Part shown: positions 1 to 10,493 of the stretch, in pieces
How positions within the stretch are numbered: position 1 is the first letter of the stretch
Layout: the number at the start of each line of letters is the position of its first letter
Assembly: GCA_949128115.1 (NCBI GenBank)
Contig: OX421962.1
Coordinates: 14,583,262-14,647,261 of the forward strand
Length of the DNA stretch: 64,000 nucleotides
Reading direction: 5' to 3'
DNA from: Anaspis maculata
Taxonomy: Eukaryota; Arthropoda; Insecta; Coleoptera; Scraptiidae
Position numbers and translations under genes: made by a program
Notes under the pieces: generated by a model
The model's database searches: none
Seen by the model: only the letters and a program-made list of their open reading frames with translations
What the model was told of the DNA's origin: nothing

Positions 1-178
1 TTAACCTTACCAACTTCAGACATTTTTGTGGCAATGACTGTGAGAAACTGGTTCAATAACTCTAAAAGAGTCTCTACAACTTCGGGTACTCTGATTCCAA
101 TATTGACCGTATTTCCGGTCCGGTAAAGTCGAGCCCTGCTTCATGGGGAGTTGACAAGTAGTTGACAGACGATTGACA
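1..178 (-). mobile_element. Internal-deletion derivative of gypsy element A (pol piece joined to LTR piece)
   Basis: Bases 1 to about 110 match the element A pol region at 45122-45231 with a handful of substitutions. Bases from about 116 to 178 match the last roughly 60 bp of the element A LTR (47243-47305). Everything that should lie between them (the rest of pol, all of gag, the primer site and most of the 5' LTR) is missing. The LTR edge is preserved and ends in TTGACA. The copy is cut by the window start, so its other side is unseen. It is non-coding here and shows that the family has older, rearranged members. Confidence 0.85.
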
Positions 179-245
179 ATACCAAACGTGGAATTTCTGT
201 AAAATTTCTACCAACAGAGTTGTATAGATTTCAACAACATAGGTA

Positions 246-376
246 CGGGGTGTTTATAAGAAACTGTGATCGCGGCAGGCATGGGTCAGGCCGAAAAACG
301 CAGTAACAGGCGCAATTGTAGTGATCGAAAGCGGATTCCAAAGGCGATGCGATCACAGACATTTATAAACACCCGG
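246..376. repeat. Short hairpin, 28-bp imperfect inverted repeat (MITE-like)
   Basis: The arm at 246-273 (GGGTGTTTATAA...GTGATCGC) is an imperfect reverse complement of 349-376 (GCGATCACAG...TTATAAACACCC), separated by about 75 bp. I see no clear target duplication. It could be a small non-autonomous DNA transposon or an RNA hairpin. The rest of 179-496 contains nothing recognisable. Confidence 0.55.
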
Positions 377-499
377 TTCCTTTGCAGCCGGGAGACATCA
401 AACGATAACCAAACCCTGCTGGTTTCTTGCGCCTCTCGGCAAGCTCAATGTTAATTTCCAAACAATTTTTTTCTCAAAGAACCGTCGACTTAGTTCCTA

Positions 500-900
500 A
501 GATGAAAGAAGTGTGGAACTGTTTCCACTGATCGAACAAGTGACTCCTCCCAATCTCTCTGGTTCTCCCCCACATACGACGATGACATGATTCACAGAGT
601 CCGGTGGTGTCGTTCGACGGGGTTGCCTTAGGGATGATGGACGGCGGTATACGAAATGTCTCATATTATTCGACAAAATCTTCAAACTCTCTGGAAACGA
701 ATTGTTTGCCGTTATCTGTGACCATCGTTTTCGGAACGCGGAACAACATACCACCATGATCTTCCAATAACTTGACAACACTTTTGGTCAAGGCCGTTGA
801 AAGACGGAAGTCTATGGTGCAAATCTCCGTGATTCTTGGCACTGCCCGACTCAGTTCATCAGGTGAGACGTTGTTGACTCTGCGACGATTTACGACCTCA
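500..900 (-). pseudogene. Degenerate Ty3/gypsy integrase core fragment
   Basis: On the minus strand, in two or three frames, the segment reads as a retroelement integrase core. A VPKTMVTDNGKQF-type stretch around the second catalytic aspartate is followed by a SREFEDF segment. Further on, a degraded region aligns with the usual proline/asparagine-rich stretch before the catalytic glutamate. Frameshifts and stops interrupt it, so no protein is made. The lineage is different from element A, judging from the wording around the active site. No LTRs are visible nearby. Confidence 0.7.
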
Positions 901-1319
901 AAATCGAACCTCGTAAAAGATGGAAACCAATGGGGTAGAAGAACTGAAAAAAAAAGCGTGATCTAAAATCAGGTAGAGTTGACGGCACATCACGGGGACC
1001 TGTGGGCGGGGCTGAACAGAAAAATAAAAATCGTTCTGGACGAGTCGAGAGTGGTGGATCATCACCAGGTCACAGGCGAAGCTAAAATCCCACTGCAAAT
1101 CTAGGTGCACTATTAGATGAACTCAGTTCGCGCAGTTAGGCTCCGCCCACAGGTCCCTCTGGTATTCCGAGTACTCTAAGAAAATGTACCAGAATTCCAG
1201 AATTTTGAAAATTGAAAAACTCGAATCAATGTTCTCACAATTTATATGTATTTTTCCAAAAAGACCCTCATTCTTTTGCCAGCCCAGATTTGAATAACTA
1301 ATTTTTTTTTGTTACATTT

Positions 1320-1451
1320 TCAACTGCACAGATTTGGCAGCAGCTTACGCCACAAGGATCTATCGGCTTCTTTTTCACTCTGTAGCTGATCCGCAGTCTG
1401 TTTCAGCCATCTTTTATGCTTGGAAATGCCGTCCCTAACAAGCTTCATCAT
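1320..1451 (-). pseudogene. Short 43-codon ORF, possibly a LINE C-terminal relic
   Basis: A minus-strand ATG-to-TGA ORF of 43 residues is strongly protein-like in composition: basic, with KHKRWLKQTADQL followed by ADRSLWRKLL. The arrangement of an RW followed about 15 residues later by a D-x-x-x-W-R block resembles the extreme C-terminus of several non-LTR retrotransposon polymerases. That is a resemblance only. It could also be a terminal exon of an unrecognised gene, because the upstream codons are open only briefly before a stop. Confidence 0.3.
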
Positions 1452-2960
1452 TCGAATGTGCCTTTATTACATCGTTCATACATACCTACTCACAGTGGGA
1501 TGGATAAAAGCAGCATCCAGAAATAAATATCTACCCACCACACGAAATGAATAAATAGGGATTTTGGCATTAAATTTGAATTTAATTACACAAAAGTGGA
1601 GGATATTATAGCACTTTTATGGCGCTACAATGTTTGGCTGAAAAAAAAAACACAACAAGCAATTTCCTCTCTTGAAACCATGCGTAAGCACACCGAACCA
1701 GAGAGAGGGCCATACCGGCGGCTCTTTATCCGCCCACTGAATATTTTAAATTATAAACTGAGCTTCGCGTAGCGTATAAAAAGCTGCACCATCGAAATGT
1801 GGCCTTATACACAAAACCGGCTGCGGCATCAACAAAACCAAAACACACATAAAATTGCAAAACTTGTTCGGATTTAAACATTTTGTTTGTTTACATTTCC
1901 GGTCGTTTTTGCGGTCGTCACGGAATCAAGTGCATCGGGAGCACGGTGTTGGTGTAGCAAGGGAGGTAGAGGGCGATGTACGGTACAAAATACATTGTTT
2001 TGCACCCGGGGATAAGCCGCCTGTTGCGAAATTTTTATCCCTTGCGCGTCGTCCTCTTGGTCTATTTCCCTCTCGTATGTCTGCACTCGTACGCGGTGAC
2101 ATACGTACCAAGGGAGTAATAATGAGCAAATTATCAGCTAGCTGACGACATTGGAGGACCGTTGGGGTAATATTGTTGCATATTTTCATATATTGCAATA
2201 CCAGACACCACTTGGTGTTTGTTTTGAGTCTGCCTGTTTGTGTTGAGGATTTTCTGTGAATTTTAATGTTTGTTCGCAGCGTTTCATGCCAGTTTTTCTG
2301 GAAATATTCGGGGACCGATTCCACACACCAGGCTGTGTAGTGTGTATCTCATGTACGTAAGCAGTAATGAAACGACCTCCAGCTATCTTTTTCCTCCCTG
2401 AGATGGGTGGACACCCATTATACTCACATTTAATCAAATTTATTTGAATTCAGTCATTTTTCCGGTTTTTGAAACCGCATGGCCGATGCCCATCAAATGT
2501 CAGAACGCAATTATTTTTTTGTACTTCGCTGCTTCTTATTTGATAAGATATCTCAAGAGTGTTCAGATCGACTTAACCAAGAGTTTGAATGCAGTAAGAC
2601 ACTTTACTTATAAGTCTTAACCTGGTTTTAGGCCTGGCTACTAGACACTGAAGAAGGAAACAGTGACTTCAAAGATGAGTGGAATCTTTTGCATCAGCTT
2701 CGAATAAAAGCTTCTTCATTTCACGAGCAAAATTATACGTCATTAATAAACTTCAGTTGAATGCTGTAACAGAAATATTAGTTCCAAAGAGGGCGAAATG
2801 ACCTCATCCCAAACCAATTCATCATCAACTTTTGCAACTATACCGAATGATCCGTATCCTTGTTTGAACAAATGCGATTCCATTTCAGTTTCTTCACTAG
2901 ACTTCCAATGGTTCTCAACATTTCGCACGTTCCAAATAACTTGGAGATTTATGAACTTAA
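1452..2960. other. No recognisable gene
   Basis: AT-rich sequence with short random-looking ORFs on both strands. Positions 1926-2324 (minus) and 1855-2145 (plus) overlap antiparallel and have no motif I recognise. A TATAAAAAG string near 1776 is the only promoter-like feature, and nothing downstream supports it. The segment 901-1319 is likewise empty apart from the flank of the integrase fragment. Confidence 0.5.
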
Positions 2961-2969
2961 AAGAGGCTC

Positions 2970-3890
2970 AATCGCAAATTTCCAGATCTGACCCATCAGG
3001 TCTGGCTGTTCGTTTATCGAGCTCACAATGCAATCGTCGAAAGGGGCCAAGGGCACGAATACCTTTTCTGTGAATCTGTTCAGATAGAATAGTTCCCAGT
3101 TCAGATCTTTTGCCATGTCGCGGCCGTGAAAGCGTTAATCTATTAGCACATAACGTCGGAAGTTCAAATAAGTGGGACAAAGCCTGTCGCCTCATGCACG
3201 ACTGTCCGCAGGGCATAGCCGATTTTCGGTACTGCTCATCCCAAGTTTTGTTATTGTCTTCCCAAACATACATATGACTGTACTGCCGCTCGCCGCTCCT
3301 ATTTCTCGGTTCACTCGCTCGACCTGGTTCACCTGCGGGTGATATCGTGAGTTGTACCAGATCCGGACGCCATACGAACTGCAGAATCCTCTGAAATCCC
3401 GAGAAGTTGAGCTGGTGGCATTGTCACATGTTAGTGTCTGCAGACACCCAAAGAACACTTCCTCAAAATGTTTCACGATGGACCTGAAGCTGGAGTTGCG
3501 GATGAGAAACAACATCAAGAATTTTGACACAACCAGCAAGTGCACGAGACCCTTCAAGGAGCGCGGCGATGGTCCCATAAGGCCCACGGAAATCACTTGC
3601 CACATAAACGATACACGTTTCTGTTGACCCATGAACCCGGGTCGTTGAAAAGTTGCTTGTTTTCAGCGCCGCTGTGCAAGTGGCACAGCGTCATGCGTAC
3701 TTGTTCATGGAAGTTAACATCTTGGGTCGGTGGTGTAACTCCTTCATCACCCTGGCCGGGCACGTGTTTATCAAGAAACCCATCCAGGCATTTTCAGTCC
3801 GGATACTTCTCAAGGGAAGCCCCGACATTGCCGACCACCTTGCGAAACCACTGGTCAGCCAAGCAGTCGTCCGTGTTCAAAGTTGAGAAC
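2970..3890 (-). pseudogene. Degenerate Ty3/gypsy integrase (zinc-binding to C-terminal region)
   Basis: Reading the minus strand from about 3890 to 2970 gives, in shifting frames, the order expected of a gypsy integrase. First comes an N-terminal zinc-binding remnant (LCHLHSGAENK, then CATCTAA). The core follows, with VISVGLMGPSPRSLKG around the first aspartate and TLTCDNATSSTSRDF around the second. The stretch before the glutamate reads YNSRYHPQVNQVERVNR. A C-terminal tail contains WDEQ and LSEQIHRKGIRALG. Several frameshifts and stops make it non-functional. The YHPQ-x-N-x-VERVNR wording is shared with the fragments at 13 and 23 kb, so these may be one family distinct from elements A and C. 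Confidence 0.8.
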
Positions 3891-5280
3891 GCTACTTTCG
3901 CCAGTGGAGATCGGGACAACGCGGCCGGGATCACGTTGAGGGCTCCTTTTCGGTGTCAACGACCATATCATGCTGCTGCAGCTTGAGAAATCATCGAGCG
4001 ATGATTGAAATCAACATTAACCGCAGTGGATCTTTGTGAGTAACGTAATGCAAATTAAGTGAATTGTGATTGGCGTAGGTACTGTAATGGAACGCCTTAA
4101 ATTATAAAATAAGAGGAAATTAAATATTTAGGAATAAAATTAGCATTACGGGCGATATAGGGAAGGAACGAAATGGGATAAGGAATGCAAAGATATCGAT
4201 TTTGCCGGCATCGATGTTTGTAGGCCAGGGGCTTTAGACGTGAGACGGGGGTGGTAACAGGAAGGGTCCAAGAATAGAAACGGGGGAGAATAGGGGATTC
4301 GCGTGGTAGCATTCAAGAACGGCAGATGTGCGGGAGAAGAAAAACTCGTATTTTTCAAGAAGAATAAATCAAGAAAAGAGCAAAAAACACTGTAATTAAT
4401 TGTAGTGCATCAGTGACGAGAAAGGAAAACATTTATGGCAAGTTTGATTTCTATCGCAATCAAATGCTTATTGTTGGATGGGGTGTAAGGTAATTGTTTT
4501 GTTTATAAAATGATAGTAGGTTTTGTTCTTGATATTTCGAATAGCCATGGTGAGCGTCAAATTGATTTAATGCCTTGAAGTTGCGGTGAGGTTTTGAGTA
4601 CATTGTTTTTCAGCTACCTTCAAACCACCAGGAAAATGGTGAAAGCTTCAGTAACCCTTTCGAAGAGATCTAGCTTCCTACAGAGCATGATTTTGAAGAC
4701 TATCAGCTTTAGACAAGCACTAGCAGTATTTATGCAAATTAAATCTGGGCGAACATCTCACGCGTTATTTTTCCCCATAGAATAAAATATTTAACCCTTT
4801 TCGCACGACAAGGAGTTTATAAACATTGAGATTGAGTTCCAAAGAGAACCCCTGAACTGTGCCAAGAAAATTCAGTGTCGTTTCGTAAACACTTCAAGGC
4901 AGAAAGGAACATAACATCAATTTTGCAGGCTAATTAATTAGAGGCTCACCGCGATATTGCAGATTTGTGTGAAGTCATTCAACCCAGCGTGAAATATAGC
5001 TGCTGGATAAGGCTGTAAGTTCAAACTACAGCACCAGCCGGATATAAAATCCATGGAATGTCTATGGAATCTATGGAATCTTGGACTCGACAGTTCGTTC
5101 AAAATGGTGTTGATCGTTTTCTTTGTCGAAGTGTTCTTCACCGGCCGATGGGGGCTCCAAATTTTCTTGGCTCTCACTCTCCCTTTAGCTGCCGCTCTGG
5201 AGCCTGCGCTCGGGTCGAATGTTTCTCTTCAAAACACAATGAAATAGATCATTGCCCACCGTTTTTTCAATGGAACTCAC

Positions 5281-5779
5281 CACAAATAATTTGCGTCACT
5301 TCTTCTTCTCTGACTTCCTCCAATTCGCCGAGTTCTACAAGAGCTACGGGTGGAAGGTTCTCTCCAACAGGATCTGTTCCATTGCTAATTTCATTTACGA
5401 TTTCCTGTAGTGATCTTCCGTTGTTTTTCGCAATATCAGTATCCGACGCGAGGGAGAGAAATTTGGCCTATTGTGTCACCTGTGTCAATTGGACATCGCG
5501 CCGGTAAAAGTTATTGTGGCCTTCTTTGGTGTGCCCCATGAATCTAGCTATTTGCCCGATTTCAGTATCATTCAATGTCATCAACTGTGACATCGTTGCC
5601 ACCTGGTACGTCGCCCGAAGAAGACCTGGCTTTTCAGCCCCACATTCAATCGAGAATTTTCTCAAGGCAGCCGACGGATCTACCATAAATTCTTTGTGGA
5701 CACGCCAAATAAGTAAATGTTTGATTCTTGTACGCGTACGCCTGCTTTTTTACGCAAATCCAGGAATAATTGAAGATGT
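5281..5779 (-). pseudogene. Exon-like fragment of a tyrosine-recombinase-type protein
   Basis: On the minus strand a TTTCAG precedes base 5779 and a GTGAGT follows base 5281, so the segment is bounded like an internal exon. Its translation starts LRKKAGVRVQESNIYLFGV and continues, after one frameshift, with LRKFSIECGAEKPGLLRAT, VATMSQLMTLNDTEIGQ, then ARFMGHTKEGHNNFYR. These correspond to box II of tyrosine recombinases: the conserved Arg (LRAT), the Gly-His of MGHT and the Tyr of FYR. The usual Arg-Lys-His before VATM is degraded to TYQ, so a catalytic histidine is missing. An acidic tail (ELEEVREEEV) follows an in-frame stop. It resembles an uncharacterised recombinase-like family that is multi-copy in many invertebrates, possibly Crypton-related. 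It lies in the unique centre of FB1, either as cargo or as a separate insertion. Confidence 0.65.
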
Positions 5780-6807
5780 CTGAAATAGAAAGAGACTCCT
5801 TATCAATCAATGAAAAATATACAGTCGTAGGCTGGCTTCCAACAAGATAGCAGTGCTGAGATTCTTATCCAGAGCAGATAAAAAGAGACAAGACAAGAGG
5901 AGGCTCATACACAAGTTTTTTTTTGGTAAAATGTATATTTCATTAACCGTTTTGGATTTTATCAAAAAAGATCTCCGGATAAAACCAAAACAAGTTTCAA
6001 TGGATTCTTTTCTGGGCGATGCTGGAGATTGACCACGGAAAATGCATAAGATCTTAAGTAGGTAGAACAATTATGTACTGTGATATCCCCCCTTCCCTAC
6101 AATTAATCAATTAAGCTGTGATACGACGTCTAGTCGACCCAAAGTCATATTTTGTTGTGCCGTAATTTTTTTATTACCTTTACCTAAGTTATTTGAATCA
6201 ATTAACCTACCTCAATTTCACGTCGGGCTAATCCCTCCATAAAACTATAAATAGTAGTAACCTCACGTTCTTTGAAAGGGAATAAATTGAATAAATATTG
6301 AAAAATAAACAAAGTCATTTAACCACACCTCAATTTTATTACAAATTAATCAATCATCGTCAATTTAATTGAGTTCAACTTAATTATTCATTTTATAATT
6401 TCCAAACGTGCCGGCATTCAGCTAGCGTTCGGAATTGTTCAATTCAGTTCACATTAGGTTTCTGGAAGAAAAGTACACCCTAATTACTGCGCAATCCTAC
6501 GACGAAGTTGTTCAACCCTTGCAAGTTAATTCCGTTCTCATTCTCCCTAATTTTCCGAACTATTGGCGAACCCCTTTTCTATAGCACTAGAATTTTAATT
6601 CCTTTGCGTAACTTACTAAGCCATCGTCGAATTTTTATTTCAACCCTTCATACTTTCTCGCCCATTTTCACTGTACGAAGAGAAATCTCTACTATTCAAT
6701 TGTACTTGAAGAGAGATTATTGTTCACTGAGTTTTTTCTTGATCTTTAGAATTTATAGCCATTATTTTGATTGTCGATCAAATAATTCACATAAACTTGT
6801 GTGTTTA
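5780..6807. other. AT-rich single-copy centre of FB1
   Basis: I see no protein motif on either strand. The plus-strand ORF at 6508-6891 is hydrophobic low-complexity sequence and not convincing. The upstream portion of the recombinase-like protein, expected on the minus strand from here, is not recognisable. Confidence 0.4.
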
Positions 6808-7157
6808 CATTCCATGGATTTTTTCTTTAGATCAGGTTGGGGCTGTAGTTCGAGACTTAGAGACTTATCCAGCAGCTCTATTTCACGCTAGGTTCAATAC
6901 CTTTACGCATATTTATACGCCGGAGTACAATTCGTTCAAATGAGCCTCTAATTAAACAGCCTGCAAAATTGATGTTATGTTCCTGTCTATCTTGAAGTGT
7001 TTTTCGAAACGACACTGAATTTTCTTGGCATTACTCAAGGGTTTTCTCTTTGGAAACTCGACCCCATGCCTTTATATTCTTTGTCGCGCGAAAGGGTTAA
7101 ATATTTTATTCTATGGGGAAGATATCGCGTGAGACATGTCGTCCAGACTTGATCCAA

Positions 7158-8217
7158 ATATAAACTGCTGGAAAACGAAGTTGTCGGTATCGGAAAAATG
7201 GTCCGACTTTGAAGACCAATAACTTCTGATTGCCGAATGCGATTCCCGTTTTGTTTATTGTGTTAACTAGCCTAATGCTTCCGTGACCTACCCTATCAAA
7301 GTGAATGTTGAGAAACTTCATGTAAAATTTCTACAGGGTGATACGTGAAATGCTGCAAAATTGTACCGACTTCATCGTACCCCCATTTGTCGAAAAAAAA
7401 ATTTCATGTATTCTAATACAAAAATCATGAGGTGTGGTGTCTTACCTCGGAATATTTTTGGAATTATCCGAATTGGAAGTCTAACATCGAAGATATAAAT
7501 TTTTATTTTGAATGTTACAGAGTTGCCTTGTTGGCACGCGAGATCAAGTCATTTTTGATTAATGGATGTTGACATTGAGCAAGATTGTTCGTGCAACAGT
7601 CTAGGACAATTTCATTGTCAACACAACCCGAATATTTGGTGTGAGGCCAAGCAGGGGGCACACTTTTAAGTGTTTGTCCCTGCCTGTTGTTCGTACGTTG
7701 AATTTCGTCAGAATTTCATCGAAATTTCAGATGTGAAACATGTTCTATTTGCAGATTAAAGCCCCTGAACATGGTAACGATGTGGAACTTCAGTGTCCGA
7801 GTGAAGTAAAGCCCCCCTAGACGTTATACTTTTTGTGCTTGTGCTATGCCTGAGTCTGCAACATTAAACACAAAAATTTATATCTGCAATGTTAGACTTC
7901 CAATCCGGATAATTCCAAAATTGTTTCGAGATAAGACACCACACTCCATAATTTTTGTATATGAAAATTAAAAAAATATATTTTTGAAAAATGGGGGTAC
8001 AATGAAGTCGTTGCAATTTTGCATCATTTCACGTATCACCCTGTAGAAAATTCACATAGAGTTTCTCAACATTCATGATTATAGGATGGGTTACGGAAAG
8101 ATTAGGCTAGTTAACGCAACAAACAAAATGGAAATCGCAATCGGCAATCCAGAGATATTGACCTCCAAAGTCGGACCATTTTTCCGATACCGACAACTTC
8201 GTTGTCCAGCAGTTTAT
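7158..8217. mobile_element. Foldback element FB2 nested in the right arm of FB1
   Basis: The terminus ATAAACTGCTGG...AACGAAGTTGTCGG at 7158 pairs with CCGACAACTTCGTTGTCCAGCAG ending near 8217. Complementarity then runs inward for about 360 bp per arm (7158 to about 7520 against about 7860 to 8217). Each arm contains an internal CAGGGTGATACGTG block, at 7334 and, in reverse, near 8045. The central 340 bp is unique and has no long ORF. The left arm of FB1 at 4690-4760 lacks this insert, which supports insertion after FB1 formed. Confidence 0.75.
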
Positions 8218-8905
8218 GTCGAGAGCACTGGACTTCAGCAGAACTGACCTAAGAATCAACCTGCAGGAAACGAGGTCTTTCTAAAGGGTTACACTGAAGC
8301 TTTCACCATTTTCTGGCGTCTTGAAAGTAGGTAGCTGAAAAAAAAGGCCGCATTTAAAAGCTCAAAGCAACTATAGGGAATTGAAATCGGCTTGACGCTT
8401 CTCATGGCTGTTCAAAAGATCAAAACAAAACCGACTATAATTTTATAAACCAAAACAATTACTTTAAACTCATCAAACAATTAGCCTTTGATTACAAATG
8501 GAAATCAGACTTGCCTTAATATCTCCTTCCCTCGTAACTGTTTCACTACAATTAATCACAGTGTTTTTAGCACTTTTCCTTGTTTACTCTTCTTGGAAAA
8601 TATTAGTTTTCTTCTCCCACACATCTGCCCTTCTTGACTGCCACCACGCGAATCCCCTCAACCCTGGTCGCTACTTATTTCCCACCCTCCGTCCAAAATG
8701 TGTAAAACCCGACACCCAAACCCATGCGCCGGCATGCGCTTCCTGGCTCTTCATCACCCCATATGCAACTCCGTCACTTTCAAGTTTCGCCCGTGATCCT
8801 AATTTATTCCTAAATCTTCAATTCCCTTTTATTTTATAATTTTTTTAAGGCGTACCACCACAGTACCTACATTGAATTTTGTACGAAACCACACATTTTA
8901 CATGT

Positions 8906-10493
8906 AGCCCAGGCGCCAGGGAGCAAAAATCAGCTCAATAAGGAAATAACTGTTTCCTGTCTGGAAACTAGCTTAAAACGATCTGTGTGGCTTAGGTTTT
9001 GACATACTAATTTCCCCCCTTTCGGAAATGTCGGCGTCATGTCGCCATCATCAACAAGAAGTGCACCAGCGTGGTTTTTGCCGAATATCTTGATTTCAGG
9101 CCATCTGACAGCAAAAGATATAAGGAGTCATTTTGAAACCAATGAAATTCCCTATGGAATAGTTTTTAAATGACCTTTCTGCGACCTATGGTTTTTGAGA
9201 TAGAGCTTCTGGACGCGAGAGGCATTGTCGTAAAAGCTCCATGGCCACTTGACTCAAAAAACTAAAATGTCGATGTGACAAAAAAATTTCAAAATGAGAT
9301 TTCTCGAGAATCCTTTATGCTATAGTTGCGGTGATGGTCCTAAACTCTTTCTCTTGAACTGTTGATTACGAATATAGAAAAGTCAAAAACGTCACATTGT
9401 ATATATACAGGTTGTACTGAGGGAATCAAATCAGATCAGAGAAATTTTACATATTTCTTCGATTTAGCCTATATGCGACACTCTAAGCACCTAACACGAG
9501 TCCAATATCAATATGGATTTGCTCTATAAGCTTCACTTAATACACTAAAGAAGTAATCAGTTCACAGCTTTACTGTAAAATGTTTTGAAGGCCCTCTGAA
9601 ATCATCAAAATATCAAAAATTCAGTACCAAGGAATGTATATAACAGTATATTATATACCAAGGGACCAAAGTGAATTTTTGACTTGGGGATTTGGGCCCA
9701 AAGAGCCCTCGAGCAACAAACTTCACCCAAGGGATCAAAAATTCACTTTGGTTCCTTGGTTTATAATATACTGTTACATACATTTCTTGCTACTGTAAAT
9801 TTTGATGATTTCAGAGGGCCTTCAAAACATTTTACAGAAAGGCTGTGAGCTGACCACTGCTTGAGTGTATCAAGTGAAGCTTACAGAGCAATGCATATCG
9901 ATATTGGACTCGTGATAAGTGCTTAGAGTTTCGCATAGGCTATATCGAAGAAATATGTAAAATTTTTCTGTTCTGATTTGATTCCCGTAGTACACCCTGT
10001 ATATGTACAATGTGACGTTTTTGACTTTTCAATATTCGAAATCTACGGTTCAAGTGGAAGAGTTTAAGACTATCACCGCAACTATAGCATGAAGGATTCT
10101 CGAGTCATCTCATTTTGAAATTTTTTTTGTCACATCGACATTTTAGTTTTTCGAGTCAAGTGGCCATGGAGCTTTCACGACAATGACTCTCGCTTCCAGA
10201 AGCTCTATCTCAAAGACAATAGGTCGCAGAGAATTGATTGAAAAAACCAAACTGTAGGGAATTTCATAGGCTTCAAAATGACTCCTCACATCTTTTGCTG
10301 TCAGATGACCCAAAATTAAGATATTCGGCAAAAATCACGCTGGTGCACTTCTTGTTGATGATGGCGACATGACGCCGACATTTCCGAAAGGGGGGAAACT
10401 AGTATGTCAAAACCTAAGCTACACAGATCGTTTTAAGCTAGTTTCCAGCCAGGAAACAATTATTTCCTTATTGTTTTCCCTGGCGCCTGGGCT
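8906..10493. mobile_element. Foldback element FB3 (near-perfect 1.6-kb palindrome)
   Basis: AGCCCAGGCGCCAGGGA at 8906 pairs with TCCCTGGCGCCTGGGCT ending at 10493. The complementarity continues through the whole element to a turn near 9700. Paired landmarks include GTGCACCAGCG/CGCTGGTGCAC, ACGACATTGT-type runs and CCAAGGGACCAAAGTG/CACTTTGGTTCCTTGG. An internal TACAGG(T/G)TGTACT block lies at 9408 and, reversed, near 9993, the latter as an exact CACCCTG. No ORF of interest is present. The arms differ by point changes and small indels, so it is not recent. Confidence 0.85.

Larger units (their letters stand above)
4075..8870. mobile_element. Giant foldback element FB1 (arms of about 1 kb)
   Basis: The left arm at 4075-5063 reappears in reverse complement at about 6808-8870. 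Landmarks pair in order. GTAGGTACTG at 4075 pairs with CAGTACCTAC at 8861. CCATTTTC near 8310 pairs with GAAAATGG near 4630. The block around AATAAAATATTTAACCC at 4782 pairs with 7097. CATTCCATGGATTT near 6808 pairs with 5050. Identity falls to zero inside 5064-6807, which is the single-copy centre. The right arm is longer because FB2 (7158-8217) sits within it. The centre carries a tyrosine-recombinase-like exon and otherwise AT-rich non-coding sequence. The arms are diverged, so the insertion is old. The outer boundaries are approximate and no target duplication is certain. Confidence 0.8.

Noticed and set aside
1770..1790. TATA-box promoter
   Set aside because: TATAAAAAG occurs, but AT-rich DNA makes this likely by chance and no gene follows.
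6508..6891. 127-codon plus-strand ORF
   Set aside because: Hydrophobic, low-complexity composition from AT-rich sequence, running into the FB1 arm; no motif.
8498..8839. 113-codon plus-strand ORF
   Set aside because: Lies wholly within the FB1 right arm; its inverted counterpart at 4.1-4.4 kb does not keep the frame.
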